A stretch of 64,000 nucleotides of DNA, taken from Lactiplantibacillus garii (lineage in GTDB: Bacteria > Bacillota > Bacilli > Lactobacillales > Lactobacillaceae). Shown one piece after another: positions 1 through 8,124 of the stretch; position 1 is the stretch's first letter; each line of letters starts with the position of its first letter. Both the position numbers and the translations under genes were made by a program. The notes below the pieces were generated by a model, which did no database searches, was not told where the DNA came from, and saw only the letters and a list, made by a program, of their open reading frames with translations. The stretch spans positions 26,068-90,067 of the forward strand of contig NZ_QWZQ01000005.1 of assembly GCF_003885105.1 (NCBI RefSeq), read 5' to 3'.

Positions 1-578
1 GGAACCTTCCGACTCATTAAGATCAACGTGACGATCAAACCGAAAATGGTTAACCAAGTCGTCCCCACGGTTAAGGAACCTAACCCAACTACCGTAGACT
101 TGTTGGCAACGATCAGGCCCCCACCGTGTAGCCCGATAAAGGCAATGAAGAACCCGATCCCGGCGGAAATTGCTAACTTCATATCCCGGGGGATGGCGTC
201 AATGATCATTTCCCGTAACTTAAAGATGGTGATCAACATAAAGATGACGGCGGCAACGAACACGCCGGCTAAAGCGGTCTGCCACTTAACGCCCATCCCA
301 ATAACGACGGAATAAGTAAAGAAGGCGTTGACCCCTAACCCGGGTGCAATGGCAATTGGATACTTCGCTAACAGACCCATTAATAAACAACCCAACGCGG
401 ACGCTAACGCGGTGGCGGTGAAAACCGCCCCCTTATCCATTCCGGAAGCCCCTAAGACGCTGGGGTTAACGAACAGGATGTAAGCCATGGAAACGAAAGT
501 CGTTAGTCCTGCCAACATTTCCGTTCGCATGGACGTTTTCAATTCTGAGAAATTAAAATATGCCGCTATTTTATTCAT
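1..578 (-). CDS. NCS2/AzgA-family purine permease, 5' part only
   Basis: Reading from the ATG at 578 leftwards gives about 192 residues before the window edge. The N-terminus (starting MNKIAAYFNFSELK) followed by TEMLAGLTTFVSMAYILFVN and a later APGLGVNAFF segment is typical of the AzgA/PbuG branch of nucleobase:cation symporters, which import guanine, hypoxanthine or adenine across the membrane. Several hydrophobic segments are visible. A ribosome site (GGAGGG) lies just upstream of the ATG. The C-terminal half is outside the window, so intactness cannot be judged. Substrate is inferred from the family only. A PurBox-like site lies upstream, which fits control by PurR. Confidence 0.88.
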   Translation of the reverse strand, partial: MNKIAAYFNFSELKTSMRTEMLAGLTTFVSMAYILFVNPSVLGASGMDKGAVFTATALASALGCLLMGLLAKYPIAIAPGLGVNAFFTYSVVIGMGVKWQTALAGVFVAAVIFMLITIFKLREMIIDAIPRDMKLAISAGIGFFIAFIGLHGGGLIVANKSTVVGLGSLTVGTTWLTIFGLIVTLILMSRKV

Positions 579-684
579 GATTCCCTCCAAATATTAAAAA
601 TAATAGAAATAGCACAATTGTAAACGTTCGTGTTTTCGTTCCTTATCACAAAATTAATCCTAACATTGTTCTTAGTTAAAAGCA

Positions 685-697
685 ATATCCGAACACT
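685..697 (+). promoter_or_regulatory. PurBox-like site upstream of the purine permease
   Basis: ATATCCGAACACT matches the PurR box consensus AWWWCCGAACWWT at 12 of 13 positions. A weaker, oppositely oriented CGAAC motif lies at about 622-634. PurR of Bacillus and lactobacilli binds such paired boxes upstream of purine genes. The assignment rests on the motif and the adjacent gene. Confidence 0.45.
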
Positions 698-770
698 AAA
701 TAATTTACCAGAACTTTTTTTCAATTTTTAAATCAAAAGGCGCTGCGTTAAAATGGAATTGTTATAAGGA

Positions 771-968
771 GTGTTTTATAAAAATCGTTTGGGGAGTGTG
801 ATTGATTTGGCTAATTCCAAGGTTAGTGCCATCTTTTTTCTAATCTTATACGCCGTCTTACTCTACTTCGTTTTTACCATGAATAACATGATAGCGATGT
901 ACATTATGGCCATCGGCATGTTTTTAGAAGCCTGCGAAGGCGTATATTGCAACTTCTTTAAACACTAA
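771..968 (+). CDS. small two-helix membrane protein, unknown
   Basis: A 65-residue frame, or 56 residues if the GTG at 798 is used. It contains two hydrophobic stretches (about residues 18-36 and 40-56 of the long form) separated by a short MNN turn, so a small two-helix membrane protein is plausible. Start choice is unclear: AAGGAG sits directly against the GTG at 771, and GGGGAG is only one base from the GTG at 798. It ends right before a clear hairpin terminator, which supports it being a real transcribed unit. No function can be assigned. Confidence 0.5.
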   Translation: MFYKNRLGSVIDLANSKVSAIFFLILYAVLLYFVFTMNNMIAMYIMAIGMFLEACEGVYCNFFKH

Positions 969-998
969 AAAAATCCGGGAATATTCCCGGATTTTTTT
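968..998. terminator. bidirectional terminator
   Basis: A perfect stem (AAATCCGGGA / TCCCGGATTT, 971-994) with an ATAT loop has A and T tracts on either side. It can serve both the small membrane protein (+) and the convergent MarR gene (-). Confidence 0.85.
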
Positions 999-1476
999 AG
1001 TGCGCAACTGGCCGTGGGTGGTCTTGACCTTGCCCAAGCTGCGTCACCTGTTCGCAAAAGCCCGCCATCATCTGTAAAACCTGTTCAATTTGGTCGGCCC
1101 CTAGTTGGTGGACCCACGTATCAAAGTGTTTGCTGATCGCCTGGTTGACTAAAACCTCAACTTGCTGACCACGTTCGGTCAGGTGCAAGTATAACCGGCG
1201 CCGATCTTGTGGATCCGGCACCTGGAAAACGTAGTGCTGTGTTAATAACGCTTTGACCTGGCGCGAAATGGCACTACGCGTCACCTGCCGTTGCACGGCG
1301 ATATCGTTTAACGTCACCTGATCAGTGGTTGCGATCCGCCGCATGATCAAAAATTGTTCAAATGAAAGTTTATTTTGACTTAACGGCCAGGCGACCAAGT
1401 CCATCATGGTCTTAGTAGTATCCTGATACGCGTCAAAATACTTATTTAAAAGTTGCCCTAATTCAATATTTTTCAT
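997..1476 (-). CDS. MarR-family transcriptional regulator
   Basis: About 159 residues starting at the ATG at 1476, where a GGGGTGA ribosome site is suitably placed; a GTG five codons upstream (1491) is less well supported. The central part has the winged helix-turn-helix of MarR proteins: TLNDIAVQRQVTRSAISRQV is the recognition helix region, followed by the wing with DPQDRRRLYLHLTERG. MarR proteins are dimeric DNA-binding repressors often responding to phenolics or oxidants; the ligand here is unknown. The neighbour, divergently transcribed, is a LicD-family gene, so the 180-base gap between them probably holds both promoters and the operator. It resembles the second MarR gene of this window (33379-33891) in the DNA-binding half. 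Confidence 0.9.
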   Translation of the reverse strand: MKNIELGQLLNKYFDAYQDTTKTMMDLVAWPLSQNKLSFEQFLIMRRIATTDQVTLNDIAVQRQVTRSAISRQVKALLTQHYVFQVPDPQDRRRLYLHLTERGQQVEVLVNQAISKHFDTWVHQLGADQIEQVLQMMAGFCEQVTQLGQGQDHPRPVAH

Positions 1477-1655
1477 GATTATTACCGTCACCCCATTGAC
1501 TTTGAATTAAATATAACACGCCTTTAACTAATTTACAGTGATTGACCCGGCATTGACCGCTTTTTACGCACGTAAGGCATCCTGCCTAACATTTTACGGG
1601 ACTAAAGGAGTATGATAATAGGTAGTGAAACGCTTACGAGAAGGAGATGATCCAG

Positions 1656-2465
1656 ATGGCCCTCACACCCTTGCACCGGGTCGAATTACGCCTGATGCAA
1701 ACCGTTATTCAGATTTGTGACGCCGAAAACATCGACTACTTTTTAATTGGTGGCTCGTTACTGGGAGCCGTCCGTCATCAGGGTTTCATCCCCTGGGACG
1801 ACGACATCGACATCGGTATGCGCCGCAGCGAATACCAACGGTTTATCGCGGTCGCAAACCAGCACCTTGATCCGGACCAATTTTTCTTACAAACCGGTGC
1901 CAGTGATCCCGACTACGCACTGAGCTATATGAAACTGCTGGACGTCAATACGTACATTGAAGAAAAAAACAACGTTAACAACGCCTTCAAGGGTGTCTTT
2001 GTTGATATTTTTCCGTTTGATAAGATTCCGGACGACGAGGCCCTCCGGCGGTCGCAAATGATGCACTTCCGCCTTGAAGACGCCGCCATCCTACTTAAAC
2101 TCAACTACAACTTCGTTAAAACCCCGTTGCGGAACCGTCTAACCAAGCACACTCCCCAACAGTTGGCCGAAGTGAACGGACATAAGCAGGACCGGGAAGG
2201 CTACATGCGCCTCTACGAACAATCCGATTCACGCACCTATAAAAACTTAGCCTCGCAGTATGACTACGACAAGGAGATTATGTCGTATCAGGAATTAACG
2301 ACGTTGCGAGTCGTTCCCTTTGAGACCCTGCAAGTTAAAATTCCCCGGGCCTATGATCAAATTTTGACCCGGATGTACGGTGACTATCACCAGTTGCCAC
2401 CGGTTGACCAGCGGGTTGAAAAACATCTGAACAAACTAATTATTAACAATCACGAAATCTTATAG
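1656..2465 (+). CDS. LicD-family nucleotidyl/phosphotransferase
   Basis: A 269-residue protein. The ATG at 1656 is preferred over the one at 1647 because AAGGAG (1641-1646) is nine bases from it and directly touches the other. Residues 31-54 hold the LicD signature: GGSLLGAVRH then GFIPWDDDIDIGM, a nucleotidyltransferase-fold metal site (GGS plus the DDDID acidic cluster). LicD proteins move phosphocholine or other phospho-groups onto cell-surface polysaccharides or teichoic acid. The acceptor here cannot be read from the sequence. It stands alone, divergent from a MarR regulator and not linked to a choline uptake operon in this window. No signal peptide; expected cytoplasmic, acting on lipid-linked glycans. 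Confidence 0.88.
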   Translation: MALTPLHRVELRLMQTVIQICDAENIDYFLIGGSLLGAVRHQGFIPWDDDIDIGMRRSEYQRFIAVANQHLDPDQFFLQTGASDPDYALSYMKLLDVNTYIEEKNNVNNAFKGVFVDIFPFDKIPDDEALRRSQMMHFRLEDAAILLKLNYNFVKTPLRNRLTKHTPQQLAEVNGHKQDREGYMRLYEQSDSRTYKNLASQYDYDKEIMSYQELTTLRVVPFETLQVKIPRAYDQILTRMYGDYHQLPPVDQRVEKHLNKLIINNHEIL

Positions 2466-2572
2466 TCATAACTAGCGTGGTTCGGACGTTCTCGCAACCG
2501 CCGAACTGCGCTTTTTGCGTATTGCGGGCATTTAGCGCTTGCAAATTTAAATTACAATCACGTCACTATTCA

Positions 2573-2634
2573 TTTCACCCACCGTAAACGTGTGTTAAAA
2601 TTAAAAGAATTATCTAACCTAAACGTTACGTTTA
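2573..2634 (+). promoter_or_regulatory. promoter and palindrome ahead of polyphosphate operon
   Basis: TTTCAC (2573-2578), 17 bases, TAAAAT (2596-2601) form a reasonable housekeeping promoter. Just downstream is a perfect palindrome, TAAACGTTACGTTTA (2620-2634), placed where a repressor would act. Its binding protein is unknown. Confidence 0.5.
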
Positions 2635-2669
2635 CCAGGGGGGTAAAAACATTTAAATGGGGGATCTAA

Positions 2670-4199
2670 ATGGCAGCAAAATTATTTGGTATTATGATGA
2701 TCAACGTTCAAAGTATTGAGCTATCCATCGTTAACTTGCGGACCTTGAAGCAAGTCGAACGCGTGCGTTCCGACGTTGCGCTTGGCGAAGATATTTACGA
2801 TCAACACACGATCGATTACGATTCGGTCGAACAGGCGGCGTCCGCGTTGACCGGCTTTGTTCAAATTATGAACGACTACGGGGTTGAGGATTACCGCTTA
2901 TGGGGATCGTGGTCCTTATCCACCGCAAACAACGCCGATTACGTCCAAGACCAGTTACTGGTACGAACCGGTTTAAAAATCGACTGGTTATCCAGTAGTC
3001 AGGAAACTTACTTACGCTCGGCCGCCGTTGCGGTCCATTTTCCACGTTTTAAACAAATGATCACGGAACCGACCTACTTACTCGGAATCAATTCCGGCAG
3101 CGTCGGTATTTCCCACTATGATCAGGGGAACTTCGTCTTTTCACGAAGTTTGCGGCTCGGGCCGGTACGGATCGCCGAAGTCTTGGAAGACTTACAGTCC
3201 AGCGTACCGAACTACGTTGAAGTCCTTGACGACTATATTTCCAGCCAAATTGCCGACTTCGGTCGTTTTCTACCCGGTCGACGGGAAGAACCAAGCAACG
3301 TCGTCATGTTGGGCGTCGCACCGTTTTCCAACTTGTTCCGGCAGCAACAATCCAAGGCCGGGGTCGAAGAACTGAGCAAGTGCGACTTTCAGGCCCTGTA
3401 TGACGACGTGATCGACGCGTCCGACCAGTATTTAATGGATAAATACGAGGTTGACGAAGAGGACGTCCGGTTAATCGTGCCCGAAATGTTACTGATTAAC
3501 GAGTTACTTCAACTGACTAACGCGCAAAAAATCTGGCTTGGCAACGTTACCGTGCTCGACGGACTGATTATTCAGGAAGCCGTTAAGCTTGGTTATAAGA
3601 AGTACAACTTTAACGACCAGATCGTGACCGCCGCAAAAAACATCGCCGACCGTTACAACGTCGAACCTAAACACCGCGACTTAGTAACTAAGTTCGCGCT
3701 GCACCTCTTTGACCAGTTAAAACCGTTGCACCACCTGGGTAAACGCGACCGGTTACTCTTACAAGTTGCGTCGATCGTACACGACGTTGGGAGTTACATC
3801 GATCCGCACCAGCATTACATGCACTCGGATTATATTTTACAAGCAACCGAATTAACCGGTCTAACCGATGATGAGAAAAAAACGATTGCGATGATCTCGC
3901 GCTACCACAGCGCGCAAACACCGTCAAAGGACCTCAAACACTTTGAGCACATGCAACTCGAACAGCGGGTCCTAGTTTCCAAGCTTTCCGCGATCTTACG
4001 AATTGCGGACGCCTTGGACGATGGTCGCAAACAAAAAATTGATAAGATCTCGGTGTCGATTAAGAACCCGCGGGTCATTATCACCTGTTTTTCCCACGAC
4101 GACCTGTTTTTAGAAAACTGGGTCTTCGCGCAAAAGGCCGAGTTCTTTAAAGAAGTCTTCGGTCTAACGCCAGTAATTAAATTACGGGGGGTACGTTAA
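2670..4199 (+). CDS. Ppx/GppA-like protein with degenerate ATPase fold and HD domain
   Basis: A 509-residue protein and first gene of a three-gene polyphosphate operon; its stop is one base before the ppk start. The N-terminal ~300 residues align in shape to the Ppx/GppA actin-like fold, but the first phosphate motif (normally DxGSNS) reads MINVQSIEL and the second (normally DIGGGSTE) reads GINSGSVGIS. So the usual acidic and glycine residues are lost. The C-terminal ~190 residues form an HD-type domain that looks intact: ASIVHDVGSYI, HYMHSDYIL, RYHS and ILRIADALDDG. Exopolyphosphatases hydrolyse polyphosphate or pppGpp. Here hydrolysis by the N-terminal part is doubtful, while the HD part keeps its metal ligands. 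A regulatory or HD-hydrolase role is an inference. Confidence 0.8.
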   Translation: MAAKLFGIMMINVQSIELSIVNLRTLKQVERVRSDVALGEDIYDQHTIDYDSVEQAASALTGFVQIMNDYGVEDYRLWGSWSLSTANNADYVQDQLLVRTGLKIDWLSSSQETYLRSAAVAVHFPRFKQMITEPTYLLGINSGSVGISHYDQGNFVFSRSLRLGPVRIAEVLEDLQSSVPNYVEVLDDYISSQIADFGRFLPGRREEPSNVVMLGVAPFSNLFRQQQSKAGVEELSKCDFQALYDDVIDASDQYLMDKYEVDEEDVRLIVPEMLLINELLQLTNAQKIWLGNVTVLDGLIIQEAVKLGYKKYNFNDQIVTAAKNIADRYNVEPKHRDLVTKFALHLFDQLKPLHHLGKRDRLLLQVASIVHDVGSYIDPHQHYMHSDYILQATELTGLTDDEKKTIAMISRYHSAQTPSKDLKHFEHMQLEQRVLVSKLSAILRIADALDDGRKQKIDKISVSIKNPRVIITCFSHDDLFLENWVFAQKAEFFKEVFGLTPVIKLRGVR

Positions 4200-4200
4200 A

Positions 4201-6357
4201 ATGAATTACCACAAAGAAAGCTACTACACCAACCGTGAACTAAGTTGGATGGATTTTAACTACCGGGTATTGGACGAGGCCCGCGACAAGGACAACCCGC
4301 TCCTGGAACGCGTCCGTTTTCTGGGCATCACCCAGAGTAACCTCGACGAATTTTTCACCGTACGAGTGGCCTCGCTGCGTAAACTAATGTCCGTTAACTA
4401 TAAAAAGCCCGATCCGGCCGGCTTAACACCGGAAATGCAAGTCCAGGCCATTAGTGCTAAGGCCCACGAAATGGTCAAGCGGCAGTATAACACGCTCAAC
4501 CGTTCGCTATTACCGCTCCTAGAACAACACGACATCCACCTCTTACACATGGCGGACTTGACCGAAGAACAGCACACCTTCGTCAAAAATTATTTTGACG
4601 ACGAACTGTACCCGGCCTTAACACCGATGGCCGACGATTCATCGCGACCGTTCCCGTTCATTGGTAATAACACGTTAAACATCGCGTTACGAATCTATAA
4701 AAACGGGGATAAAAAGGACCGTAAGTTTGCGACCGTCCAAGTTCCCGACGTGTTCCCACGGGTCGTGACCTTACCCGGCAAGCCGAACCAATTTATTTTA
4801 ATTGAAGACATCATCAAGGCCTTCGTCGGTTCGCTGTTCATTAACTACACCGTTAAAGAAACTAGCGCCTACCGGGTCATGCGCGACCTCGACCTTGACG
4901 TTGCCGAAGAGGATACTTCCGACCTATTAAAGGAAGTTCAAAAACAATTAAAGATGCGTGAACGCGGGAAAGTCATGCGCTTAGAAGTTGAAAAGAGCAT
5001 GAGTAAACACCAGCGGGCCCGTTTGTCCAAGGCCCTCGGAATTGACGAAAGTGCCCTGTACGTTATCAACGGACCGTTAAACTTAACCTTCCTGTCCAAG
5101 CTGGTGAAGGCGGTCAGTGGTCATGACGACCTTAATTACCCGAAGTACAAGGCAAACTACCCGGCCGTTTACCGGGAACGCTCGATTTTTGATTTGATCA
5201 AGGCCCACGATATTTTGATGCAGTACCCGTACGACGACTTTAAACCGGTGGTGGACTTCATCCACGAAGCGGCCGAGGACCAAGACGTCTTAGCCATTAA
5301 AATGACGCTGTACCGGGTCTCCGCGGATTCACCAATCATTAAATACCTCGGGCAAGCCGCCCAAAACGGTAAACAGGTCACCGTTTTAGTCGAAGTTAAG
5401 GCCCGCTTTGATGAGGAAAATAACGTCCACTGGGCAAAGAAGCTGGAAGAAATGGGTTGCCACGTGATTTACGGTTTGATTGGTCTAAAGACCCACTGTA
5501 AGCTCGCGCTGGTTGTTCGCCGGGAAAACGAAGGCATCAAGCGTTACATGCACATGGGGACTGGAAACTATAACGACGTGACCGCCCACTTCTATACTGA
5601 CATGGGACTGTTTACGGCCGATACCGACATGGGCATTGACGCCTCCAACATTTTCAACATGCTTTCGGGCTACTCGGAACCACCGTACTTCCATAAATTG
5701 CACATTTCACCGGACGGGATCCGCGACTTTATCAACGAAAAATTAGACGATGAGATTGCGATTGCCAAGGCCGGCAAGCCGTCCCTCGTGCGGATGAAGA
5801 TGAACTCGTTATCCGACCCGCAAATCATCAGTAAACTTTACGAAGCCTCCCACGCCGGGGTCAAAGTTCAACTGATTATTCGGGGCATCTGTTGCTTAAA
5901 GACCGGGATCAAGGGAATTTCCGACAACATCGAAGTCCACTCAATCATCGGCCGCTTGCTCGAGCACAGTCGAATCTACTACTTTAGTAACGACGGCGAA
6001 CCCCAGATCTACCTGTCCAGTGCCGACATGATGACCCGTAACCTGAACCGGCGGGTGGAATTGCTGTTCCCACTCCTCCAACCAGACATTAGTCAACGGG
6101 CGATGGCTATTTTTGAAACGATGTGGCAGGATAACGTCAAGACCCGGATCCTTCAAGCCGACGACACCTACACTAAGGTTGATGGGCGGGGTCTCGAAAT
6201 GCTAGACTCGCAAGCCTACTTCATTCACGAAGCCGAACAGGAAGTCCAAGCCGACCACGGTGAACCGCAACCGACTAGCAATAGTCACCAGTTTATTCCG
6301 ATGATGAGCCCTAAAAACGAGCCCAATCCTTTAGAAAGTAACGGAAAGGAAGACTAG
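4201..6357 (+). CDS. ppk: polyphosphate kinase 1
   Basis: A 718-residue enzyme, the usual length for Ppk1, which reversibly makes inorganic polyphosphate from ATP. The N-terminal domain begins YYTNRELSWMDFN, a family hallmark, followed by the FLGITQSNLDEFF region. The two conserved histidines are present in the PLD-like domains: His432 in LKTHCK, the expected autophosphorylated residue, and His451 in MHMGTGNYN, spaced 19 residues apart as in E. coli Ppk. The last ~40 residues are a low-conservation tail. It lies between the Ppx-like/HD gene (1 bp gap) and ppx (1 bp gap), so the three are translated as one operon. Confidence 0.97.
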   Translation: MNYHKESYYTNRELSWMDFNYRVLDEARDKDNPLLERVRFLGITQSNLDEFFTVRVASLRKLMSVNYKKPDPAGLTPEMQVQAISAKAHEMVKRQYNTLNRSLLPLLEQHDIHLLHMADLTEEQHTFVKNYFDDELYPALTPMADDSSRPFPFIGNNTLNIALRIYKNGDKKDRKFATVQVPDVFPRVVTLPGKPNQFILIEDIIKAFVGSLFINYTVKETSAYRVMRDLDLDVAEEDTSDLLKEVQKQLKMRERGKVMRLEVEKSMSKHQRARLSKALGIDESALYVINGPLNLTFLSKLVKAVSGHDDLNYPKYKANYPAVYRERSIFDLIKAHDILMQYPYDDFKPVVDFIHEAAEDQDVLAIKMTLYRVSADSPIIKYLGQAAQNGKQVTVLVEVKARFDEENNVHWAKKLEEMGCHVIYGLIGLKTHCKLALVVRRENEGIKRYMHMGTGNYNDVTAHFYTDMGLFTADTDMGIDASNIFNMLSGYSEPPYFHKLHISPDGIRDFINEKLDDEIAIAKAGKPSLVRMKMNSLSDPQIISKLYEASHAGVKVQLIIRGICCLKTGIKGISDNIEVHSIIGRLLEHSRIYYFSNDGEPQIYLSSADMMTRNLNRRVELLFPLLQPDISQRAMAIFETMWQDNVKTRILQADDTYTKVDGRGLEMLDSQAYFIHEAEQEVQADHGEPQPTSNSHQFIPMMSPKNEPNPLESNGKED

Positions 6358-6358
6358 T

Positions 6359-7312
6359 ATGGAAAACTTTGCCGTCATTGACCTCGGTTCCAACTCGTGC
6401 CGGATGACGATCACCCAGATCCAACCAGATGGGAGTTACGCGGTCACCCACCGGCTAAAGGAAATGGTCCGTTTATCCGAAAACGAAAACAGTGGTGCCA
6501 CCCCAACGTTACAGCCGGCCGCCATCGAGCGGACGATGACCGCACTGGCCTCGTTTAAAGCCATCTATGACCAGTTGCCAAACTTAACGTTAACGGCGGT
6601 GGCCACCGCGGCGACCCGTAAGGCCAGTAACCAGAAAAAGTTTTTAAAACGGGTCAAAAGCGAACTTGATTTAGACCTTGAAGTCATTCCGGGAACCACC
6701 GAAGCTTATTACGACTACCTTGGGGTAATCAACACCCTGCCGACCACGAACTGCGTCATGGTCGACACCGGGGGTGGTAGCTGCGAACTGGTTTTGATCG
6801 TCAACGGTCAGGCCAAGGAACTGATCAGTTTACCGATTGGCGCCGTCAGTTTATCGGAAAAATTTGACCTGAGCGATAAAATTGCGGCGAACGAACTGTT
6901 TAAAACCATGACGTTTGTGGATAAACTGTTCAACAGTGTCTGGTGGTTACGTAACGGACTTAACTTACCGTTAGTTTGTCTTGGTGGCAGTAACCGGACG
7001 CTCGCCAAGATCAACCGCCGCAAGAGTGACTTCTTGAACTTTGAAGATATTCACGGCTACCGGCTTCGCGACACCGCCATTTACGAAACTTTTGATGACG
7101 TGATCGCCAAAAGCGCCGCCGAGCGGGCCGAAATTCCGGGGCTGGCAAAGGACCGGGCCGACATCATCGTGGGTGGTCTGATTCCGGCCATTACGCTGAT
7201 GCGCTTCCTTGATTCCGACCGGATGATTTTCTCACAAAACGGGCTACGGGAAGGTATTTTGTTCGAACACCTGACCCGCCTTGCCGCCCAAAATAAAAAA
7301 ATTCGGCAATAA
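6359..7312 (+). CDS. ppx: exopolyphosphatase, Ppx/GppA family
   Basis: A 317-residue protein containing only the two actin-like domains of the Ppx/GppA family. The first phosphate-binding motif is intact (FAVIDLGSNSCRM, residues 4-16) and so is the second (MVDTGGGSCELV). The segment LPIGAVSLSEKF is also typical. It should release phosphate from polyphosphate chain ends. It lacks the HD domain that the operon's first gene carries. It starts one base after the ppk stop and is the last gene, followed by a strong terminator that is part of a repeat element. Making and degrading polyphosphate from one transcript suggests turnover rather than simple storage. Confidence 0.93.
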   Translation: MENFAVIDLGSNSCRMTITQIQPDGSYAVTHRLKEMVRLSENENSGATPTLQPAAIERTMTALASFKAIYDQLPNLTLTAVATAATRKASNQKKFLKRVKSELDLDLEVIPGTTEAYYDYLGVINTLPTTNCVMVDTGGGSCELVLIVNGQAKELISLPIGAVSLSEKFDLSDKIAANELFKTMTFVDKLFNSVWWLRNGLNLPLVCLGGSNRTLAKINRRKSDFLNFEDIHGYRLRDTAIYETFDDVIAKSAAERAEIPGLAKDRADIIVGGLIPAITLMRFLDSDRMIFSQNGLREGILFEHLTRLAAQNKKIRQ

Positions 7313-7330
7313 TTGCCGGTCTGAACGTTA

Positions 7331-7450
7331 AAATAGAGGCTGTGACTTTTGTCACAGCCTCTATTTTATCTCCGAACAACTATTGTCGAAACGTGCGCCA
7401 AAAGTCAGCGGGCTCCGCTTAACCGATTTTTGGCACACTCTGTATTTTGC
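7331..7450 (+). repeat. short hairpin repeat, copy 1, including ppx terminator
   Basis: A perfect 16-bp stem with TTTT loop (7331-7366, core GAGGCTGTGAC/GTCACAGCCTC) followed by TATTTTATC acts as the ppx terminator. It continues into a conserved segment with CGAAACGTGC, then an imperfect inverted repeat (GCCAAAA...TTTTTGGC, about 7397-7434), then CACACTCTG. The same layout recurs at 11636-11816 and 19658-19790. Confidence 0.85.
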
Positions 7451-7484
7451 TGCGTTCATGATTTAATTTAATGTCAAACTCCGG

Positions 7485-7694
7485 CTACGACTTAGTTTGT
7501 TGTTGTGCCTGCTGGTCTTGATGCCAGCTGGTGGGACTCCACAACTGGCCTTCCATTGATCCCCGCAAGCTTTCAATCTCAGCTTGCTGATCATCGATCA
7601 CTTTAATGATGCCATCAATGGTAAAGTGGTTCCCGTCGGTTTGCAAGTCCTTCAATGCTTGGATGGCCCAAGCCGCCTGATCACGTTCACTCAT
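7485..7694 (-). CDS. small soluble protein of unknown function
   Basis: A 69-residue protein, starting at the ATG at 7694, which has a GGAGG site eight bases upstream; the in-frame TTG at 7700 is less likely. It is acidic and glutamine-rich, with a central helix (DGIIKVIDDQQAEIESLRG) that could form a short coiled coil, and a Q-rich C-terminus. There are no membrane segments or metal motifs. It is flanked by a repeat element on each side and stands alone. I do not recognise a family. Confidence 0.7.
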   Translation of the reverse strand: MSERDQAAWAIQALKDLQTDGNHFTIDGIIKVIDDQQAEIESLRGSMEGQLWSPTSWHQDQQAQQQTKS

Positions 7695-7772
7695 CGTCAA
7701 ATCCTCCTCAATTCATAGTTTCCTATTACATTGTACGCAAGCTTTACAATTTAACCAAGGATTTTGTTTAAT

Positions 7773-8077
7773 GCGGTTCGTGGTTAGCTACGTCACCAGT
7801 ATTATGTCAAAACTGCACGCCTTACCTTGATTGCTAAAACGTGTTCAAGTTCGACTGGAGCTTCCGGTTAGCTACGTAGCCAGAATTATGCCAAAACCGC
7901 ATAACACTGCCTACTAGGCTAATCCTCATCTCCAACCCGTCGAAACCTCACACTCTATCGAAACGTGCTCGGGTCAAGCTGGGGCTGTGGTTAGCTACGT
8001 TACCAGCATTATGCCCAAACCGCATAATACTGATAACTAGGCTAATCCTCGCCCCACCCGCTTGAACCTCACACTCT
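7773..8077. repeat. covarying hairpin-repeat array 1
   Basis: Contains a degenerate unit (about 7773-7833) and two full units (7834-7956 and 7959-8077). Each full unit begins CGAAACGTG or a near match, ends CACACTCT, and folds as a long imperfect hairpin. Unit 2 pairs TTCGAC with GTCGAA; unit 3 pairs TCAAGC with GCTTGA and GGGGC with GCCCC. The apical part is ATTATGC, a seven-base loop, then GCATAAT or a close match. The array directly follows (on the minus strand) the spx terminator. Confidence 0.85.
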
Positions 8078-8081
8078 ATAC

Positions 8082-8117
8082 AAAAAAAGGTCCCCTGCCT
8101 CTCAGCAGCGGGACCTT
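8082..8117 (-). terminator. terminator of the spx-like gene
   Basis: On the minus strand AAGGTCCCGCTGC pairs with GCAGGGGACCTT and is followed by a run of T, eight bases past the spx-like stop. Confidence 0.9.
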
Positions 8118-8124
8118 GCGATGA

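Noticed and set aside
28..315. Open frame on the plus strand inside the purine permease
   Set aside because: It is antisense to a clearly coding permease, with no ribosome site; a shadow frame.
7773..8077. CRISPR array
   Set aside because: Units are too long (~120 bases), follow each other without unique spacers, and there are no cas genes nearby.
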